Assembly: GCA_015059305.1 (NCBI GenBank)
Contig: SVAQ01000004.1
Coordinates: 37,664 to 101,663 of the forward strand
Length of the DNA: 64,000 nucleotides
Reading direction: 5' to 3'
From: Bacillota bacterium
GTDB taxonomy: Bacteria > Bacillota_I > Bacilli_A > RF39 > UBA660
The translations under genes were made by a program, and so were the position numbers. Positions 1-8,092 of this stretch are shown piece after piece; the first letter of the stretch is position 1, and every line of letters starts with the position of its first letter. The notes below the pieces were generated by a model. That model was not told where the DNA came from, did not search any database, and saw only the letters and a list, made by a program, of their open reading frames with translations.

Positions 1-493
1 AAAATTTAGCCATCTCTTTTTGATAATCTTTAATAAAAAATCCAGGATCCGGAGTAAGTAAGATTCGATCCGGAGCAAGCGGACTTACATAAAATTTTTG
101 CCACGAACAATTACTTTCTTCGAAAAATTGTATATATGTTGGATCTACTAAATATAAAGTTAGAATATTATCTACTAAAAGTTCTAATACTAAAAAATTA
201 TGACCAACAATTTGTGAAGTTATTGAGCCATGAGTAGTATTTGGAATAACTTTACAACCTAAACTATTAAAATAATAATATAAAATACTTTGAGCTAAAT
301 CACATTTATTACGAAAATTCTGCATATTTGGATTCATCATTGATCTTGCCAAATAATTAATATGATCTAAAAAGAAATTTGCTTCTTCCGACGTTATAGA
401 TTCGCCTTTCTTTATAGTATCTTCAATTTGGGAAAGCTGATCATAATCAATATCATTTGGTATAAATGGTTCAAATTCTGCTATATATGCCAT
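1..493 (-). CDS. Orphan protein, C-terminus cut by the window edge; possible papain/transglutaminase-like fold
   Basis: Open frame starting at the ATG at 491-493 and running off the left edge after about 164 codons. It begins MAYIAEFEPFIPND. I do not recognise the family. Visible is a Cys in RNKCDLAQS, a His in VGHNFLVLEL about 45 residues later and an Asp in YLVDPTYIQF after that. This C...H...D-P-T order is the pattern of transglutaminase-like cysteine hydrolases, but the similarity is only to the motif and the protein is incomplete. No signal peptide or membrane segment is visible in the part seen. It lies downstream of the XRE regulator at 541-1092 on the same strand and may be co-transcribed with it. 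The frame is certain enough; the function is a guess. Confidence 0.6.
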   Translation of the reverse strand, partial: MAYIAEFEPFIPNDIDYDQLSQIEDTIKKGESITSEEANFFLDHINYLARSMMNPNMQNFRNKCDLAQSILYYYFNSLGCKVIPNTTHGSITSQIVGHNFLVLELLVDNILTLYLVDPTYIQFFEESNCSWQKFYVSPLAPDRILLTPDPGFFIKDYQKEMAKF

Positions 494-540
494 ATTCTCA
501 CTACCTTTTAATTAAGTATAGCACACTTAATTAAATTGTT

Positions 541-1092
541 CTATTTACAATGACCGTTATTATCTTCGAAATGTTTTGTAATATCATGTATAAGTTCAAC
601 GGCATTTTTATATTCTTTTTTATTTATAATATTATCAAAAATATAATCAGATCCTTCAAGTTGGATAATATTATTAGCATTATCATAATGAACATAAATT
701 TCTTCTTCTGCATCTTTTTCAGTATAACACCATAATAATATACTTCCTTCTAAATCCACTTTACTTGAACCTAAAAAATAAAATGATATAGCTACTATTT
801 CAACAAAGAAAATTAACACTACAAATACACAAATTCCGAAAATAATTTTAAATAATTTTTTATAATTTTTTTCTGTAACACTAATTTTAGTAAGCAACAT
901 GTTATTTGTAAGTTCGTCTAAACTTACGCAAAATAAATCAGCTAATTTGTGCGCCTGTTTAATATCTGGGCACGTCTCACTTAATTCCCAGTTAGATATT
1001 GTTTGTCTACTAACTTCTACTTTTTCTGCTAATTCTTCTTGTGTTAAGCCTGCCTTTTTTCTTAATTCCAAAATTTTATCGCCTAAATTCAT
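541..1092 (-). CDS. Membrane-anchored XRE-family transcriptional regulator
   Basis: 183 residues. Residues 4-60 are a Cro/CI helix-turn-helix (GLTQEELAEKVEVSRQTISN) and the rest of the DNA-binding half is typical XRE. After a basic stretch (KNYKKLFK) there is one strong hydrophobic helix at about 84-106, then an acidic tail of about 75 residues that would lie outside the cytoplasm. A DNA-binding domain on the inside and a small sensor domain outside suggests a one-component membrane regulator; the ligand is unknown. An AGAGAGGT ribosome binding site precedes the ATG. Four more regulators of this architecture occur in the window (5397-6467, 17536-17976, 44966-45664, 45727-47229). Family assignment is firm, the signalling role inferred. 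Confidence 0.85.
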   Translation of the reverse strand: MNLGDKILELRKKAGLTQEELAEKVEVSRQTISNWELSETCPDIKQAHKLADLFCVSLDELTNNMLLTKISVTEKNYKKLFKIIFGICVFVVLIFFVEIVAISFYFLGSSKVDLEGSILLWCYTEKDAEEEIYVHYDNANNIIQLEGSDYIFDNIINKKEYKNAVELIHDITKHFEDNNGHCK

Positions 1093-1180
1093 ATTACCTC
1101 TCTTTCAACAATACAATATCATCTTTTATATTTTTTTCTATCAAATTTATTTGACAATCATGCCAATTTTATTAGCAACA

Positions 1181-1205
1181 AAAAACACTTCTTTCGAAGT
1201 GCTTA
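1181..1205 (-). terminator. Terminator of nusG
   Basis: Hairpin with stem AGCACTTC/GAAGTGTT and a GAAA loop, followed on the minus strand by a run of T. It starts a few bases after the nusG stop codon. Confidence 0.8.
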
Positions 1206-1208
1206 AAA

Positions 1209-1748
1209 TTAGAATTTACTAACTTGATAAGTTTCTACATCAACTGAAGTTTCTTGACCGAATAAGTCAATAATAATTGTTAAACGATTATTTTCAGTAT
1301 CAATATTATCAACTTTTCCGCTCATACCATTGAATGGACCATCAATAATATTTACAACATCTCCAACTGCAAGTTCAGTTTCAACATTAACACGACTCAT
1401 ACCCATATTAGCTAAGATTCGATCTATTTCTTGAGGTAATAAAGGTGTTGGTTTAGCTCCCTTTCCTGATGAACCAATGAAACCTGTTACTCCTGGAGTA
1501 TTTCTTACAATATACCAAGCTTCATCAGTCATTATCATTTCTACTAAAACATAACCCGGGAACATTTTTTTAACTTTTTCTTTTTTAACCCCGTCTTTTA
1601 CTTCTACTTCTGTAGTTTCTGGCACAATTACGCGGAAAATATAATCTTGCATTCCCATTGATTCTGTACGCATTTCCAATTTTTCTTTAACATTTAATTC
1701 ATGACCAGAATAAGTATTAACTACATACCATAATTTTTCGTTTTCCAT
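1209..1748 (-). CDS. nusG: Transcription termination/antitermination protein NusG
   Basis: 179 residues from the chosen start. NusG binds RNA polymerase and modulates pausing, Rho termination and coupling to ribosomes. The N-terminal NGN domain (WYVVNTYSGHELNVKEKLE, then FPGYVLVEM and VRNTPGVTGFIG) and the C-terminal KOW domain (VVNIIDGPFNGMSGKVDNID) are both intact. The frame could start four codons earlier, inside the secE stop region, but the AAAGGA that ends secE is well spaced for the ATG at 1746-1748 and too close to the earlier one. Follows secE directly, the usual bacterial arrangement; the downstream rplK-rplA genes normally found here are absent and a terminator follows. Confidence 0.97.
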   Translation of the reverse strand: MENEKLWYVVNTYSGHELNVKEKLEMRTESMGMQDYIFRVIVPETTEVEVKDGVKKEKVKKMFPGYVLVEMIMTDEAWYIVRNTPGVTGFIGSSGKGAKPTPLLPQEIDRILANMGMSRVNVETELAVGDVVNIIDGPFNGMSGKVDNIDTENNRLTIIIDLFGQETSVDVETYQVSKF

Positions 1749-1750
1749 CT

Positions 1751-2005
1751 TTAAAACCATCCTTTAACAACTGATAATAATAAATTTAATAATAAGAAGA
1801 ATGCACAAACCACTGCACAAAATACAACAGTTGCAATAGTATTTTTCAATACATCTTTTAAAGATGGCCACTTAACTAGCCCCATCTCTTTTTTTACACC
1901 TTTAAAATAATTCTCTTTTTTGGTTTTTTTAACATTTTTTGTCTTTTTTAAATCTTTTGTATCTTTCGTTTTTTTAGTTTCTTTTTTAACAGCTTCTTTT
2001 GCCAT
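1751..2005 (-). CDS. secE: Preprotein translocase subunit SecE
   Basis: 84 residues. The first 45 are very rich in Lys and Thr. The conserved SecE core follows (YFKGVKKEMGLVKWPSLKDV), then one membrane helix (TIATVVFCAVVCAFFLLL). SecE is the small clamp subunit of the SecYEG channel in the cytoplasmic membrane. A GGAGG site precedes the ATG. It is the first gene of a secE-nusG unit. In Bacillus rpmG and sigH lie just upstream; here a Clp-type ATPase gene takes their place and sigH sits 13 kb away. Confidence 0.95.
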   Translation of the reverse strand: MAKEAVKKETKKTKDTKDLKKTKNVKKTKKENYFKGVKKEMGLVKWPSLKDVLKNTIATVVFCAVVCAFFLLLNLLLSVVKGWF

Positions 2006-2019
2006 TTTTCCTCCAATAA

Positions 2020-2082
2020 AAAAACACTTTTCGTGCTCACTAGTAATATACTATATATCACCTAAGAAATCAAGTGTTTTTA
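2020..2082 (-). promoter_or_regulatory. Promoter of secE-nusG inside a terminator-like inverted repeat
   Basis: On the minus strand TTGATT, 17 bases, TATATT forms a good vegetative promoter. It lies between the two arms of an inverted repeat (AAAACACTT at 2070-2081 and AAGTGTTTT at 2023-2033) whose second arm runs into a T-stretch just before the secE ribosome binding site. The arms could terminate transcripts entering from the upstream ATPase gene, while transcripts started at the internal promoter lack the first arm. Confidence 0.55.
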
Positions 2083-2087
2083 TTTAA

Positions 2088-3005
2088 TTAAATAATGTCA
2101 TTTAAGTCTACTTTTTCTACACGTAGCATATCTGCAAACTCAAATTTAAATCTTTCTTTTTCTTTAACTAATGCATCTGCATAAATATTTTTAGCATTAC
2201 AAATTGCTTTGTAAAAATGTTTAATTGTTACAATATTGGTATTATCATAAAGTGCAAAGGTAAACGCATTTGAAACAATCGTTAAACAAATATCAGGATA
2301 TCGACTCGCTACTTCATATACCCTTTTGTATTCGTCAGTCATTTGAACAATAAACGTCATAATTTTTTGAATAATAAAAGGTTGATAACCTATTTTGACT
2401 CCTAGTTGTTTTTCAAGCTTAGGATAAGTACCCATCAGAATTTGTACGCATGTTTCTTGATCTGCCTCTGCTACTTCAATTTTTTGGAAACGTCTTAAAA
2501 ACGCCCTATCTCTTAAAATATAAGTTTCATATTCTTCAGTTGTTGTCGCGCCAATCATCTTAATAGTTCCACGATCAAGTCCTGCTTTTAACATGTTAGC
2601 AAAGTCAAGACCCCCTTCTTTATTAACTAAAAGATGTGTTTCATCAATAAAGACAATTGTTTTATCTTTTTGAGCAAGTTCCTTAACTAATAAGTCTATT
2701 CTATTTTCCGTTTGACCAGCACTTTGCGTTGAACCAATTAAACTAGTAATATTTACTTTGATAATTGACCATCCTTTAAGCGCTTCAGGTACTAATCCTT
2801 TTTGGATTCGATAAGACAAACCTTCTACTATAGCTGTTTTACCGATTCCTGGCTTACCTACTAATAGAGCACTTTTTTCAGGAGTTAGTAAAGTTAAAAT
2901 ACATTGTTTAATTTCATTATCACGAGCTATCGCTGGATCTGTAATATATGTTTTAGCAGTTAAATCTTCTCCATATCTTTCTAGCATGCTTATAGCTTCA
3001 TTCAT
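2088..3005 (-). CDS. Solo Clp-type AAA+ ATPase (single NBD1-like domain)
   Basis: 305 residues from the ATG at 3003-3005, which has AGGTG six bases upstream; a GTG three codons earlier sits on the ribosome binding site. It resembles the first nucleotide-binding domain of ClpA/ClpB/ClpC: Walker A GKPGIGKT (50-57), Walker B IVFIDETH (117-124, with DETH where DEIH is usual), the [14 protein letters not shown] segment, sensor GATTTEEYE (152-160) and arginine fingers in FLRRFQ (169-174). The N-domain, middle domain and second ATPase ring of Clp proteins are all missing, so this is a stand-alone ring ATPase. The family is clear; the substrate is unknown. It is divergent from the orphan gene at 3063 with about 57 bases between starts. 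Confidence 0.85.
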   Translation of the reverse strand: MNEAISMLERYGEDLTAKTYITDPAIARDNEIKQCILTLLTPEKSALLVGKPGIGKTAIVEGLSYRIQKGLVPEALKGWSIIKVNITSLIGSTQSAGQTENRIDLLVKELAQKDKTIVFIDETHLLVNKEGGLDFANMLKAGLDRGTIKMIGATTTEEYETYILRDRAFLRRFQKIEVAEADQETCVQILMGTYPKLEKQLGVKIGYQPFIIQKIMTFIVQMTDEYKRVYEVASRYPDICLTIVSNAFTFALYDNTNIVTIKHFYKAICNAKNIYADALVKEKERFKFEFADMLRVEKVDLNDII

Positions 3006-3047
3006 GTTAATCACCTACTTAAAATTATACCAAAACTTGTAATCAAA

Positions 3048-3065
3048 TGATATAATAAATTTATG
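3048..3065 (+). promoter_or_regulatory. Extended -10 promoter abutting the 3063 start codon
   Basis: TGATATAAT occupies 3048-3056 and the ATG of the next gene is at 3063, where the transcript would be expected to begin. No ribosome binding site fits between, so the mRNA looks leaderless. Confidence 0.5.
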
Positions 3066-4172
3066 AATGACGTAATTACAATTTTTTATAAGCAAATAAT
3101 ACCTGGTATGTTACAAGGTGAAATTGATTGTGAACTACCTGCTCGCATTCTTTCAAATGTTTATTTTGAAGAAGAAAATCAATTACTTGAGGCTACTAAA
3201 GAATATGAAGGAGTTATTATTCCTACTTTGATAATAAAAAACAAAGAACGATTTAATCAAATACTAATAGATTATGTCGAAGCAATGCTAACTTTTTATG
3301 GAGACTTCAAATTTTCATGTATCGATCCTTGCTACTATACTCCTTATCTAATTGCAACTGCAATTGCCAATATGGGAAAAGACGATTATCTAAATCCTGA
3401 ATTTTATTTTCAAAACAGAACTGAAGCGATTAAAAATAATCCGTTTTCTCTTTCTAGCGTGCCCGTACCAGTATGTAATAGCGCCGAATTTAATAGCGAC
3501 TTATATTATATTTTAGATAAAGAAAAACCAAATGAAGAAGCTCCATTTAAATATACTTTATATGCTACTAATGAGGAAAATTCCTTTGAATTTCAAACTA
3601 TTCGATTTTATATATTAAATGATACTGCTTATATTGGAGCGATTCAAGGAAATAAGCCTGAAGAAAAAACTGCATATCAAAAAAAGATTAAACGAATTTT
3701 ATATAAAGCTAACGAAGGTATTACTCCTGATAATGAACTTTACCAAACTAACCCTGGAGCTGTTGTAGCATTAACATCATTTATAGCATTACTAAATAGT
3801 TTCGGAATTAATAAAATTACCATTTTACCTTATGGACTTCAAAGATGGAACGACAAAAAGATTTTATATCATAATTTAAGTGATAAAGTTATAAATAATT
3901 CGATTGACGAATCAAGAAGATTAAAAGTTGAAAAAGTAATCGAAAGAACATCTTCTTATTTTGATAAATCCCCAATAATACGAACCCAACTTCAAAATTG
4001 CTTATTACGTTTTTATTATCATTTAACTGGAAGTGAATTAAGTATTAATAAAGATGAACCTTTAATCACTTGCGGGCAGATTGCCAATGGAAACAATACA
4101 TTATTAAATAATATATATGGAGCATTTTCAAATCAAAATTTAAGCATCAAAAAAACTAATCACGAAGATTAG
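3063..4172 (+). CDS. Orphan protein, paralogue of the product at 8093-9034
   Basis: 369 residues, no signal peptide or membrane helix, family not recognised. The middle (about 170-285) aligns by eye with the protein encoded at 8093-9034: both carry a strand pair ending in an aromatic-rich motif (FQTIRFYILNDTAYIGAIQG here, LPLVRYAFDENNVCHLFAVQ there), then a basic helix, an N-x-G segment and a helical stretch ending in G/N-x-x-x-I-x-x-P. A shared motif order at similar spacing argues for common ancestry. The gene is divergent from the solo Clp-type ATPase, so a functional link is possible but unproven. It has no ribosome binding site and may be leaderless. Confidence 0.75.
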   Translation: MNDVITIFYKQIIPGMLQGEIDCELPARILSNVYFEEENQLLEATKEYEGVIIPTLIIKNKERFNQILIDYVEAMLTFYGDFKFSCIDPCYYTPYLIATAIANMGKDDYLNPEFYFQNRTEAIKNNPFSLSSVPVPVCNSAEFNSDLYYILDKEKPNEEAPFKYTLYATNEENSFEFQTIRFYILNDTAYIGAIQGNKPEEKTAYQKKIKRILYKANEGITPDNELYQTNPGAVVALTSFIALLNSFGINKITILPYGLQRWNDKKILYHNLSDKVINNSIDESRRLKVEKVIERTSSYFDKSPIIRTQLQNCLLRFYYHLTGSELSINKDEPLITCGQIANGNNTLLNNIYGAFSNQNLSIKKTNHED

Positions 4173-4180
4173 TTTTTTTG
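4153..4180 (+). terminator. Terminator of the 3063 gene
   Basis: Stem AACTAATC/GATTAGTT with loop ACGAA followed by seven T; the hairpin overlaps the stop codon. Confidence 0.85.
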
Positions 4181-4229
4181 TACGTCTCTTTCTTATCTCT
4201 ATATACAAACTTTCGTTTATATATCCAAA

Positions 4230-4305
4230 TGGCGCCCAATGTAGGACTCGAACCTACGACCTAACGGTTAACAGCCGTGCGCTCTACCGACTGAGCTAAT
4301 TGGGC
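4230..4305 (-). tRNA. tRNA-Asn (GTT)
   Basis: 76 bases with encoded CCA. Acceptor GCCCAAT/ATTGGGC, D-arm TAGCTCAGTCGG, anticodon loop CTGTTAA giving GTT, T-arm GGTTCGAGTCC. All arms pair. Confidence 0.97.
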
Positions 4306-4485
4306 ATTAACTCAATACAAGATAAATTATATAAAATTCCGCTCGATATGTCAATCGCTTTTTTCTAATTTTTTAAATTTTTTTATTATTTTCAAGTGCA
4401 CGTATAGAAGAACTTTATCCTCTCTTTCTTTTTTTGAGTTTTTTATTTTATTTTTTATTTTTTTGAAAATAATAATTTAAGTTAA

Positions 4486-5325
4486 TTAATGAGAAAAATA
4501 GTCGTATGTTCCTTGCATCCCATCGTATTTGCTGCCAATATTATTGTTAAAAACAAAGACGTCTCCTAGTCCAACCCCTAACGTGTAATCTTGAGATGTT
4601 GCTAGTGACACATCTTGGACTGCATGTTGGTAACTAGTGAAAAGGCCGGCAGGCAATGAAGTAATATCCATACTAGAATCAATTGTACATTCTAGATATG
4701 AAACATTAGAATTTAACAAATTCATAGAAATTCCAAATCCATTAGAAAAGTTTTTAATATTTGTTCCATTAAAATTATATTGTACAAAATCGGTTACGCC
4801 ATTTAGGACGTAAACTTGTTTACCTTGTTGAGTACCATTTATCTTTTTCATCGCAGAAAATCTTACTCCAATAACATCGAACGATCTTACAGCTGGCATA
4901 ATTTTCCATAAAGCTGTGTATGTAAAATACGCATTTTCACTGCCAACTCTTACTAAAGCTAATTCAGTATACTTGTAAGCAGTTTCTATAACTGTTGCTC
5001 TTGTTTTAGGAGTTTCTTGCACGTTATTATATTCTGCTTCTGTTAAAAGTGTTTCTGTTACTTCACCGGTAACTTGGTTGTATTCTGTTTTAATATATTT
5101 GCGTGTTTTTTGAACGTCACTAAAATCTAAATTCATTGCCATAATTCGATCATATTGATCTTGGTCTAAAACTGATATATATTTTTCAGAATAAATTTTA
5201 CGTAAATTATTGTAATTCTCTTCAGATATAGTAACACCATTATTATTTATATATTCTAGTGCAAAGGTTTTTCTTGGATATATTAAAAGAATAGACAACC
5301 CGATTAATAAAATATACTTTTTCAT
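4486..5325 (-). CDS. Secreted protein of unknown function
   Basis: 279 residues. A Sec signal peptide is visible (MKKYILLIGLSILLIYP, with a likely cut after KTFA at about residue 22). The mature protein is hydrophilic, has no Cys pairs or repeats and no wall-anchoring motif, so it is probably released. The first 100 residues are charged and helical, the rest looks beta-rich with many Asn and Ser. GGAGGACAGGT precedes the ATG. I do not recognise a domain. It stands alone between the tRNA-Asn gene and the XRE membrane regulator at 5397, on the same strand as both, and no clear terminator follows it. Confidence 0.8.
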   Translation of the reverse strand: MKKYILLIGLSILLIYPRKTFALEYINNNGVTISEENYNNLRKIYSEKYISVLDQDQYDRIMAMNLDFSDVQKTRKYIKTEYNQVTGEVTETLLTEAEYNNVQETPKTRATVIETAYKYTELALVRVGSENAYFTYTALWKIMPAVRSFDVIGVRFSAMKKINGTQQGKQVYVLNGVTDFVQYNFNGTNIKNFSNGFGISMNLLNSNVSYLECTIDSSMDITSLPAGLFTSYQHAVQDVSLATSQDYTLGVGLGDVFVFNNNIGSKYDGMQGTYDYFSH

Positions 5326-5396
5326 ACCTGTCCTCCTTTCCAGAAAAAACTATATCGTATATTGTCAAATTTTAGCAATATCTTCTTCGTAGAGTG

Positions 5397-6467
5397 CTAC
5401 TCTCCCGTTAAGAGAATTATATAGTTTTGCATGGTTTCAAGGACATTTTCCAAAGTTGAACAAACTCCAACTTGGCAATCCAATTCTTGATTTAAGTAAT
5501 TATAACTATATTTTTCAAACAAAATACTTTTACCTGAATTTTTATTATAAATATAAACTTCTAAAATATTTGAGTTAGTAAACAATGTTATATTTTGATT
5601 AATTGTGTCATTTAAACTATTAAAATTTAATTTTTTGGATACTGGGAAATAACTTATTACATATTCCGTTCCCTTCTTTATATATTTCTTCTTCCAATTA
5701 TTACCTACTTGCTTAAATCCATCTGCTTTTAGATTTTTTATAATTTCTTTTTCATTTAACAATTTTAATTCGGAAATTTTAGAAAGTTTAATTTGATTAT
5801 CTTCGTTAGAAATATCAACCGCGGTCAAATTTAATTCATAATTATATTCCTTTTTATTTTTATCTGTGATTGTAATTATTAATTTCAAAAAATCTTTTTT
5901 TATTTTATTTTCTTCATCATACTTAATAAATGCATAATCTAATTTATCTGTATGAAATATAACTTGATTTTTACTATAAATATCAACACTAACCATGTCA
6001 GTTTCTTTTATTTCATAATCCCAAATGTTAATTGGACCAATATAAAGCATATTGGATTTATTGGTTTCTACAAGTACTCCACTTACTAAAGCTTTGATTT
6101 CTGAATCTTCATTTATAACTTTATATATTTTAGTAGAATCATAATTATTAACAAAGAATAAACACAAGAAAATAATTAAAGGGATTGTTATTGCCGCATA
6201 AAGAGCTACTAACCTACGAAATATTTTTCTTAGTTGGCGACGTTTTCTTCTTTTGAAATTCAACTCACCAGCATGTAATTCGTCAAGTTCAATATCAAGT
6301 GCAGTACACAATTTACTTTGATATATTAAATCTGGAAAACTATTACCATTTTCCCATTTAGATATTGTTTTATCTGATGCACCAATTAGTTCAGCTAATT
6401 GCAATTGTGTTAACTTCTTATCTTTTCTTAATTTAGCAATAAATTTTCCAGTTTTCTCAAAATCCAT
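5397..6467 (-). CDS. Membrane-anchored XRE regulator with large outside domain
   Basis: 356 residues. Helix-turn-helix at about 8-60 (LTQLQLAELIGASDKTISKW), then a very basic linker FKRRKRRQLRKIFRRL, one membrane helix at about 87-108, and about 245 residues predicted outside the membrane. That outer part is rich in Lys, Asn and Ile, with no recognised domain. The layout suggests a sensor that reads an extracellular or envelope signal and acts directly on DNA. The secreted protein at 4486 follows on the same strand and is a possible target or ligand, by position only. DNA-binding domain firm, role inferred. Confidence 0.8.
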   Translation of the reverse strand: MDFEKTGKFIAKLRKDKKLTQLQLAELIGASDKTISKWENGNSFPDLIYQSKLCTALDIELDELHAGELNFKRRKRRQLRKIFRRLVALYAAITIPLIIFLCLFFVNNYDSTKIYKVINEDSEIKALVSGVLVETNKSNMLYIGPINIWDYEIKETDMVSVDIYSKNQVIFHTDKLDYAFIKYDEENKIKKDFLKLIITITDKNKKEYNYELNLTAVDISNEDNQIKLSKISELKLLNEKEIIKNLKADGFKQVGNNWKKKYIKKGTEYVISYFPVSKKLNFNSLNDTINQNITLFTNSNILEVYIYNKNSGKSILFEKYSYNYLNQELDCQVGVCSTLENVLETMQNYIILLTGE

Positions 6468-6544
6468 ATTTACTCACAACGATAATTCTATCACTATTAT
6501 AATAGATTTTTAAAAAAATTATCGAATTGTAAACAAAAAAGCTA

Positions 6545-7201
6545 TTACTTCACATTAAAAAATGACCAAATATTGCCATTTGGATTTTTTTGAAAAACTA
6601 ATTTCTCCTTAGTAATCGGATGTAAAAAAGATAATTTATAGGCAAAAAGCGCAATTGGTTTTCGATCTTGTTTTCCATATAACTGGTCACCATATAATGG
6701 ATGGTTACGACTAGCAAATTGGACTCTAATCTGATGGAATCTTCCCGTTATTAAATCAATGTCAACCAATGATAAGTTATCCTTTTCACATATAACTTTA
6801 TAATCTAGCACCGCACTCTTACCATTAGGTGTATTTAAAAGAACTTTTTTATTTTCTGTTTTTTCTATTTTGTCTTTTAAAGTTCCTACTTTATCTTTTA
6901 GATAACCATGAACAACCGCATAATAAGATTTTTGCATTACCCCTTCAGTAATTTGTTTACTAAGTCTTGATGCCGCTTTTGAAGTCTTAGCAAAAACCAT
7001 TACCCCACCAACTGGTCGATCAAGACGATGGACTAATCCTAAATATACATTACCCGGTTTATTATATTTTTCCTTTAGGTATTCTTTTATTAAAGATAAC
7101 ATATCCGGATCATTAGTATTGTCTTTCTGAGATAATACATTTGGTTTTTTTACTACAACAATTAAATGATTATCTTCGTATAATATTTCTAACTTATTCA
7201 T
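6545..7201 (-). CDS. RluA-family RNA pseudouridine synthase
   Basis: 218 residues, about the size of the shorter RluA-type enzymes without an S4 domain. Motif I carries the catalytic aspartate: VHRLDRPVGGVMVFA, Asp 61. The later conserved stretches LITGRFHQIRVQFAS and HPLYGDQLYG are present. These enzymes isomerise uridine in rRNA or tRNA; which site is modified cannot be read from the sequence. Start and the stop of the methyltransferase at 7194 overlap by 8 bases, so the two RNA-modifying enzymes are translationally coupled. No clear terminator follows. Confidence 0.92.
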   Translation of the reverse strand: MNKLEILYEDNHLIVVVKKPNVLSQKDNTNDPDMLSLIKEYLKEKYNKPGNVYLGLVHRLDRPVGGVMVFAKTSKAASRLSKQITEGVMQKSYYAVVHGYLKDKVGTLKDKIEKTENKKVLLNTPNGKSAVLDYKVICEKDNLSLVDIDLITGRFHQIRVQFASRNHPLYGDQLYGKQDRKPIALFAYKLSFLHPITKEKLVFQKNPNGNIWSFFNVK

Positions 7202-8048
7202 GCGTAATCCAACCAGTTACTCCACACGGCAAATATAAATTACTTTCTTCAATTGGTAGCGCAATTTCATCTATTTTTACGTTGCTATTTTTGAAATGTG
7301 TTTTTAAAATATTTTCTAAAGTTAATAGTGATAAATTGGTAGAATATGTATTTACACATACGAATAAATAATCCTCATTTAATATTTGTTCACATAAAGA
7401 TAATAATCGATCTAAATCCTTTTCAATTGACCAAATTTCTTTATTAGCCCCTCTACCATAACTTGGAGGATCCATAACAATACCATCGTATTTATTCCCA
7501 CGACGTATTTCTCTTTCTACGAATTTAATTACATCATCTACTAAAAAGCGAACTGGTTTATCTTGAAGACCTGAGGATACTACGTTCTCTTTAGCCCAGT
7601 CATTCATACCTTTGGAAGAGTCAACGTGTACAACACTAGCGCCAGCTGAAAGACAAGCAACTGTAGCACCACCAGTATAAGCAAATAAATTTAGAACCTT
7701 AATATCCTTCCTATTGCTGTTTTTGATTGCTTCAATCATCCGCTCCCAGTTAACTGCTTGCTCAGGAAATAATCCAGTATGCTTAAAGCCCATTTGTTTA
7801 ATATTAAAAGTTAAATTTTTATAATTTATCGTCCAGCGTTCAGGAACACTTTTAAGATTTTCCCAATGTCCACCACCAGTATTTGAACGATAATAAACAG
7901 CATCTGCTTCTTCATTTTTTATTTTATTATCATGCCAGATAATAACTGGATCTGGTCGTAATAAAGTAACGTTACCCCATCTTTCTAGTTTTTGGCCATT
8001 ACTTGCCTTAATTAATTTATAATCATTTCCAAAATTACTAACTAACAT
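7194..8048 (-). CDS. Class I SAM-dependent rRNA methyltransferase (RlmI/RlmK type)
   Basis: 284 residues. SAM-binding motif I VLNLFAYTGGAT at about 118-129, motif II VVHVDSSKGM, and the catalytic DPPSYGRG at 193-200 are clear. The N-terminal part (YYRSNTGGGHWENL, then GLFPEQAVNWERM) is the type that precedes the methyltransferase fold in 23S rRNA cytosine/guanine methylases of the RlmI/RlmK group; there is no N-terminal PUA domain. Substrate base unknown. Coupled to the RluA-family gene downstream. Family assignment strong. Confidence 0.9.
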   Translation of the reverse strand: MLVSNFGNDYKLIKASNGQKLERWGNVTLLRPDPVIIWHDNKIKNEEADAVYYRSNTGGGHWENLKSVPERWTINYKNLTFNIKQMGFKHTGLFPEQAVNWERMIEAIKNSNRKDIKVLNLFAYTGGATVACLSAGASVVHVDSSKGMNDWAKENVVSSGLQDKPVRFLVDDVIKFVEREIRRGNKYDGIVMDPPSYGRGANKEIWSIEKDLDRLLSLCEQILNEDYLFVCVNTYSTNLSLLTLENILKTHFKNSNVKIDEIALPIEESNLYLPCGVTGWITHE

Positions 8049-8092
8049 AATATCACCACCTAAATTATAAAATAAGAGCTAATAAAACGCAA

